Positions 53,834 to 64,000 of a stretch of 64,000 nucleotides of DNA are shown here, in pieces; position 1 is the stretch's first letter; every line of letters starts with the position of its first letter. A program made the translations under genes and the position numbers. The stretch spans positions 2,633,654 to 2,697,653 of the forward strand of contig OY986970.1 in assembly GCA_963920575.1 (NCBI GenBank). Direction: 5' to 3'. The stretch comes from Narthecium ossifragum (taxonomy: Eukaryota; Streptophyta; Magnoliopsida; Dioscoreales; Nartheciaceae). The notes beneath the pieces were generated by a model. That model saw only the letters and a list, made by a program, of their open reading frames with translations, did not search any database and was not told the DNA's origin.

Positions 53834-55013
53834 ATATGTCCTGTACCGCAAAATGTGGATTTTTCTGTAAGATTCATCTAAAAACCATGGGCGCCCACGC
53901 GTGGCTGACTTCCGACCTCCACGTGTGGGACGTCCATCCTTCCATTTTGGGCATCCCACCATAGATTGAATGCCACCTCATCTAAAACCCATCCGACCGT
54001 TCATCAACACCCTCGCCCTCCAGCGGCCGTCCGATTACCCTCGCGGACAAATATAAATCCGAATAGATATTTTAAATCCGAGTGAAAAAATATCGAGCAC
54101 GGCGCTCCGACGTGCTGACGCCAACCAAAGCCACCAGTCTTCCCAAAACTGTTTGGTTGCCTCCAAAACCGCCCTTCCCAATCTCAAACCTCGTCTAGCC
54201 CCTCTTCTCTGAAGTCTAAAGCCGCTCCTCTCCTCGTCGGAATACCGCTTCGGCTCTTGGGCTTCTCCGAGTTCGCCGCCTGTCGGGTACGGATCGACAG
54301 TTTCTCTTCTCTTGAAAATTATGTACCATTCTGCGAATGAAATTGCTGTTCTAGATTGCCTCTCTAAGTCGTTGCTGGTGCAATATTGGCTTTAGATCTG
54401 TTGTTATTTGCGTCATTCTATGATTAGATTGATTGGTTGCGAGTTAGATCCATCTCCTTGGTTTTTCGTAATGTTCTGATTAAGGTCGTTTGGGGCGCTT
54501 ATTTGGATTTTTTTCCCCTTATTCTGTTGCTGTTGTTTGATCTCTGATCTCTACTTTCTTCGATTCCCTTGGAATTTCAAGAAAAGAAAAGTTATTGTTT
54601 TGGCGGTTCGATCATTTCTTTGGAAACCTTGTCCGTCCATAAAGATTTGGGCTTCTGCTTCTGCGTTTCCCTCCCTTCGCGTTCGTTAAAGATTATTAAG
54701 TTTCTGGTAAAGATCTCCCGTTAATGATGTGTTGTAAGTATCTGTTTATGAGTTTTTGTTGTAGTTCCTTCTTGTTGATTTGATTGCAGTCCTAATCTAC
54801 CTTCGGATTTGATCATTCTCCTTGTTATTTGTGCATTTTAGGGCCGAAATCGGACGTGATTTTTTAGAGTTTGGGTGGTTTAGATTTGCATGCTCTGCTC
54901 TACTCTGAGTTTGGATTCTTTTTTACCAGTTCGTGTTGAAATTTTCGACTGTTCGGTGATAAGGGCTGTGGACTCCAGTTTAGGCGTTCTTTGGAGAATT
55001 TCTGAATCTTGGG
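53834..55013 (+). promoter_or_regulatory. Poly(A) polymerase promoter and 5' UTR
   Basis: No TATA box is obvious. A pyrimidine-rich, GC-richer stretch at about 54120-54290 (tctcgtcgg, cttcggctcttgggc) looks like the transcription start and first leader, followed by an intron-like AT-rich region (donor candidate gtacgg near 54287) up to the start codon. A 5' UTR intron is likely but its acceptor cannot be fixed by eye. Confidence 0.45.
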
Positions 55014-61531
<6,518 letters not shown>

Positions 61532-62055
61532 TGTGATGGTGGGTATGGAAAATGCTGGTATAAGTTATGGCAAGCTAGAGGCATGAATCATGCAGCCGAA
61601 GAGGTCGAGTTTCTCTTACTTGATGCATAAAGGTTGTTCTCATCCATGTGGTTTGGACAAGGAAGCAGCTGGCTGGGGGTGGCGCGTTGGGGGGGTGCAG
61701 TGAGCGTGGTAAGCGCGTTGAAGGGGCTGACTGTTAGGGGCCTATAGAAGGAATCCAGATGAGATTGATGTTGGCCTCTCGTAGTGCTAACTCTGAGGTG
61801 ATTGCAAGCTGATGTGATGGTGGGTATGGAAAATGCTGGTATAAGTTATGGCAAGCTAGAGGCATGAATCATGCAGCCGAAGAGGTCGAGTTTCTCTTAC
61901 TTGATGCATAAAGGTTTGTTCTCATCCATGTGGTTTGGACAAGGAAGCAGCTGGCTGGGGGTGGCGCGTTGGGGGGGTGCAGTGAGCGTGGTAAGCGCGT
62001 TGAAGGGGCTGACTGTTAGGGGCCTATAGAAGGAATCCAGATGAGATTGATGTTG

Positions 62056-62980
62056 GCCTCTCTCACAGATAGTGAGGCGTGTAAATGGAATGAGTTGCTG
62101 CAAAGCGGACCAGTGGCAGGGTTGGAGGTTTTACATCTTCCCCCTTTTTTCTTTTTCCTCGCTGCAAATTCCATCTTCCTTCTTATGCGTTGGCTAAATT
62201 GCTGCTTTTCTTTTCTTGCCTCTCTCGCAATTGTTTTGCATTGGAAAGCAAATGGTGTATGGGCATGGTCCTGAAGGCTTGCAGGAGAGTGAATTCAGCA
62301 TCTGTGCAGAAACTTCTGTCGAGGCATTCTAGATTCTATACTGGTGTGTTAATGCTGTGATCTGTTTGTACTGTATTCTTTCCGTTGTTTGCTGTTCAAA
62401 TTGTCTGTTGGCAGGTTTGAGCTCGACATCTAAAGCATAAAAGTTTTGAAGGTGGCATTGGTGACATGAGCATCAGGCAGATGAAAATTGGAGCGAGTTG
62501 GAGTATCAGAAGAGCGTGGTCGAAGGGAAGAAGAGCAAGTTATATATCGCACATGTAACTTTGACTGCACATGGATTATGGGAATATTGTCCTTATCGGT
62601 TGGAAAGAGGGAGCTCTCTGGCCCGGTGGACTTAGCATGGATTTGCAGGCCTTCTATGTACAATTCTACTTGCCAGGGAAAGTTGCTATCAAGGGATCAG
62701 CAAGAGCCGCCTTGCAGAAAAATGTCGTCCCTCTCAAGTCTCTTTATGAAATATTGAGGGATGGTTCCAAGATGCGTACTGATCCACTAGCTGTGTCTTT
62801 GTTCCATCTCTTGCCTTCTGTTAGAGATGTGTACGGCTATGAAGGTAGATGGTTCAAAATTAGGTTCTAGGTTTAGGTTAGCTTAGATAAATTTTTTCTT
62901 CTAGGCTATGAGGTTTATGATGTTTTTTGCCCCTTCAAACTTGTAGTCGTGGACATGGATTCTCTGTAATGTAAACATTA
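62056..62980 (+). other. Downstream of the poly(A) polymerase; possible 3' UTR or last exon
   Basis: A plus-strand frame at 62571-62870 (99 residues, containing GGLSMDLQAFYVQFYLPG and EILRDGSKMRTDPLAVS) looks moderately protein-like but matches no family I know. It might be transcribed as part of the poly(A) polymerase 3' end. Nothing else is recognised. Confidence 0.35.
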
Positions 62981-64000
62981 TTGTATATAAGAGGTGATGA
63001 TTTAACTCGATGGTGTTTGAAATTGTATGGTGGCTTCGATCCATTCAGCTCAGGGAAGGGATCTTGAAGATGGCGCAGTGAAAGTTGAAAATGGCACGGC
63101 GGTCTGAGCCAAAGCAGAACTTGGCGAGGCATGAAGGAATCCTATCGAGCGAGATACACGGCGAGGCAATCAGGGAGGCGCACAAGAAATATGCACGCAC
63201 CAAAGTTTGACGCGTGACATGACGCATCAGGACGTGATGCTGAATGGCAGGATACGGTGGATTTCGAAGATGGCGTCAGAAAATGAAGTACGACGCGTCA
63301 TGCGACGATGCAAGCAAGTGTGACGCGCACCAAGGCAACCCAGGATGGCGCGCGGGGCAAGCGCATGTGCGCAACGCGTGATGCCACGCAGAGTGCACGA
63401 GTGACATGGTCAGACGGCCAAGTTCGAGTCGGACTATGACTCGGAATGCCCAGACGCGACGCGGTTGGCCATGAGGCCAAACCGAGTGTTCAAAAGTCCT
63501 AATTTCAATTGGACTGGGATCCTGGAAGGACATGACGCGATAAAGGAGAGATTTGGCGTGAGAGAAGTCCAAGTTGCTTGGAAGTTCTAGTTGGACTAGG
63601 ACTCGACTCATCCGGTGGAAGACAATTAGGCCATGAAGGCCAAATTGAGCGTGCAAGTGTCCTAATTTCACTTAGCCTAGGTCTCCAGTATGGGATGACA
63701 CGGCAAATATGGAATATAACACGAGAGAAATTGTATTGGCACGTGGAAATATGAAGTAGTCCTATTTCGAGCCAAAATGCAACGGATTTAAGCAAAGAGT
63801 CATCTTTGGCAAGTCTTAATTCATGTAAGAGTCCAAGTAAGATAGGAAGCTTTGTAATTGGCTGATTGTATGTTTGGATAAGCATGAAGCATAGAACTTA
63901 GAGTTGGACTAGGGAACTTGACTTGTTGGAGCAAGTCATAGACTCTCCTCTATATAAGAAGAAGGCTGGCTAGATGGGAGGATCTAGAGAGAGAGAGACA
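62981..64000 (+). mobile_element. Probable retrotransposon LTR running off the window
   Basis: Features are a series of diverged internal repeats (for example gtcctaatttcaattggact, gtcctaatttcacttagcct, gagtcggactatgactcgg, gttggactaggactcgact), many gacgcg/tgacgcg words between 63200 and 63560, no protein domain, and a TATA element followed by a purine-rich start at the extreme right. This is the look of a long plant LTR U3 region. The left terminus and any target-site duplication were not found. Confidence 0.45.
63951..63958 (+). promoter_or_regulatory. TATA box in the putative LTR
   Basis: tatataag preceded by a pyrimidine stretch (gactctcctc), about 30 bases before a gagagagaga-rich putative start at the window edge. 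Confidence 0.5.

Noticed and set aside
63276..63885. Overlapping 126-131-residue minus-strand frames near the right edge
   Set aside because: They cover LTR-like repeats, show repeated low-information phrases and lack any retrotransposon domain.

Overview
The window is nuclear DNA from a flowering plant. Every host gene is split by GT-AG introns, the proteins match plant families (Derlin-1, profilin, pinoresinol-lariciresinol-type reductase, DUF1005, AMP1-like carboxypeptidase, pectinesterase, nuclear poly(A) polymerase), and the space between them is packed with plant transposon debris. The GC-rich first exons of the DUF1005 and AMP1-like genes beside AT-rich introns would suit a non-grass monocot, but that is only a guess. 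A 200-base N gap at 41749-41948 marks a scaffold join.

Layout. 1-1809: 3' part of a Derlin-1 gene (+). 2961-6924: complete three-exon profilin gene (+), with TE-like sequence and a 227-bp tandem duplication in intron 2. 7631-10581: complete five-exon PLR/isoflavone-reductase-like gene (+), with several small transposons in intron 2. 10.6-18.1 kb: gene-poor, with a hAT MITE, a long direct repeat enclosing a copy of sequence found upstream of the next gene, and a pectinesterase pseudogene split by a putative solo LTR. 18608-20480: two-exon DUF1005 gene (+), followed by a 5'-truncated LINE with a clear target-site duplication. 22743-27830: complete twelve-exon AMP1-like M28 peptidase gene (-).

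28507-36727 is an 8.2-kb Mutator-like element with about 290-bp terminal inverted repeats. It encodes a MURA-type transposase and a second reading frame with a plant mobile domain (PMD/MAIN-like). The transposase is interrupted by a 2.59-kb solo LTR with a perfect 5-bp target-site duplication, and the PMD frame carries a nonsense codon, a frameshift and an internal deletion. 39129-41426: a two-exon gene (-) for an uncharacterised membrane protein with an in-frame 44-residue duplication. 41.7-48.5 kb: a run of inverted-repeat transposons, one carrying a LEA_2/NHL-like gene fragment and one a FAR1/FRS-like fragment. 48806-50825: complete five-exon pectinesterase gene (+). 51472-53534: a hAT-like element with a LINE fragment nested inside it. 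55014-61531: ten-exon nuclear poly(A) polymerase gene (+), whose 3' end is duplicated in tandem. The last kilobase looks like retrotransposon LTR sequence running off the window.

The host genes do not form a pathway; they are independent transcription units. The distinctive feature is the transposon ecology: nested insertions with readable target-site duplications, two TIR elements carrying host gene fragments, and a MULE that pairs a transposase with a PMD gene. No tRNA, rRNA or CRISPR-like feature was seen. All exon limits were read by eye from splice signals, frame continuity and family similarity recalled from memory; no alignment or database search was run.
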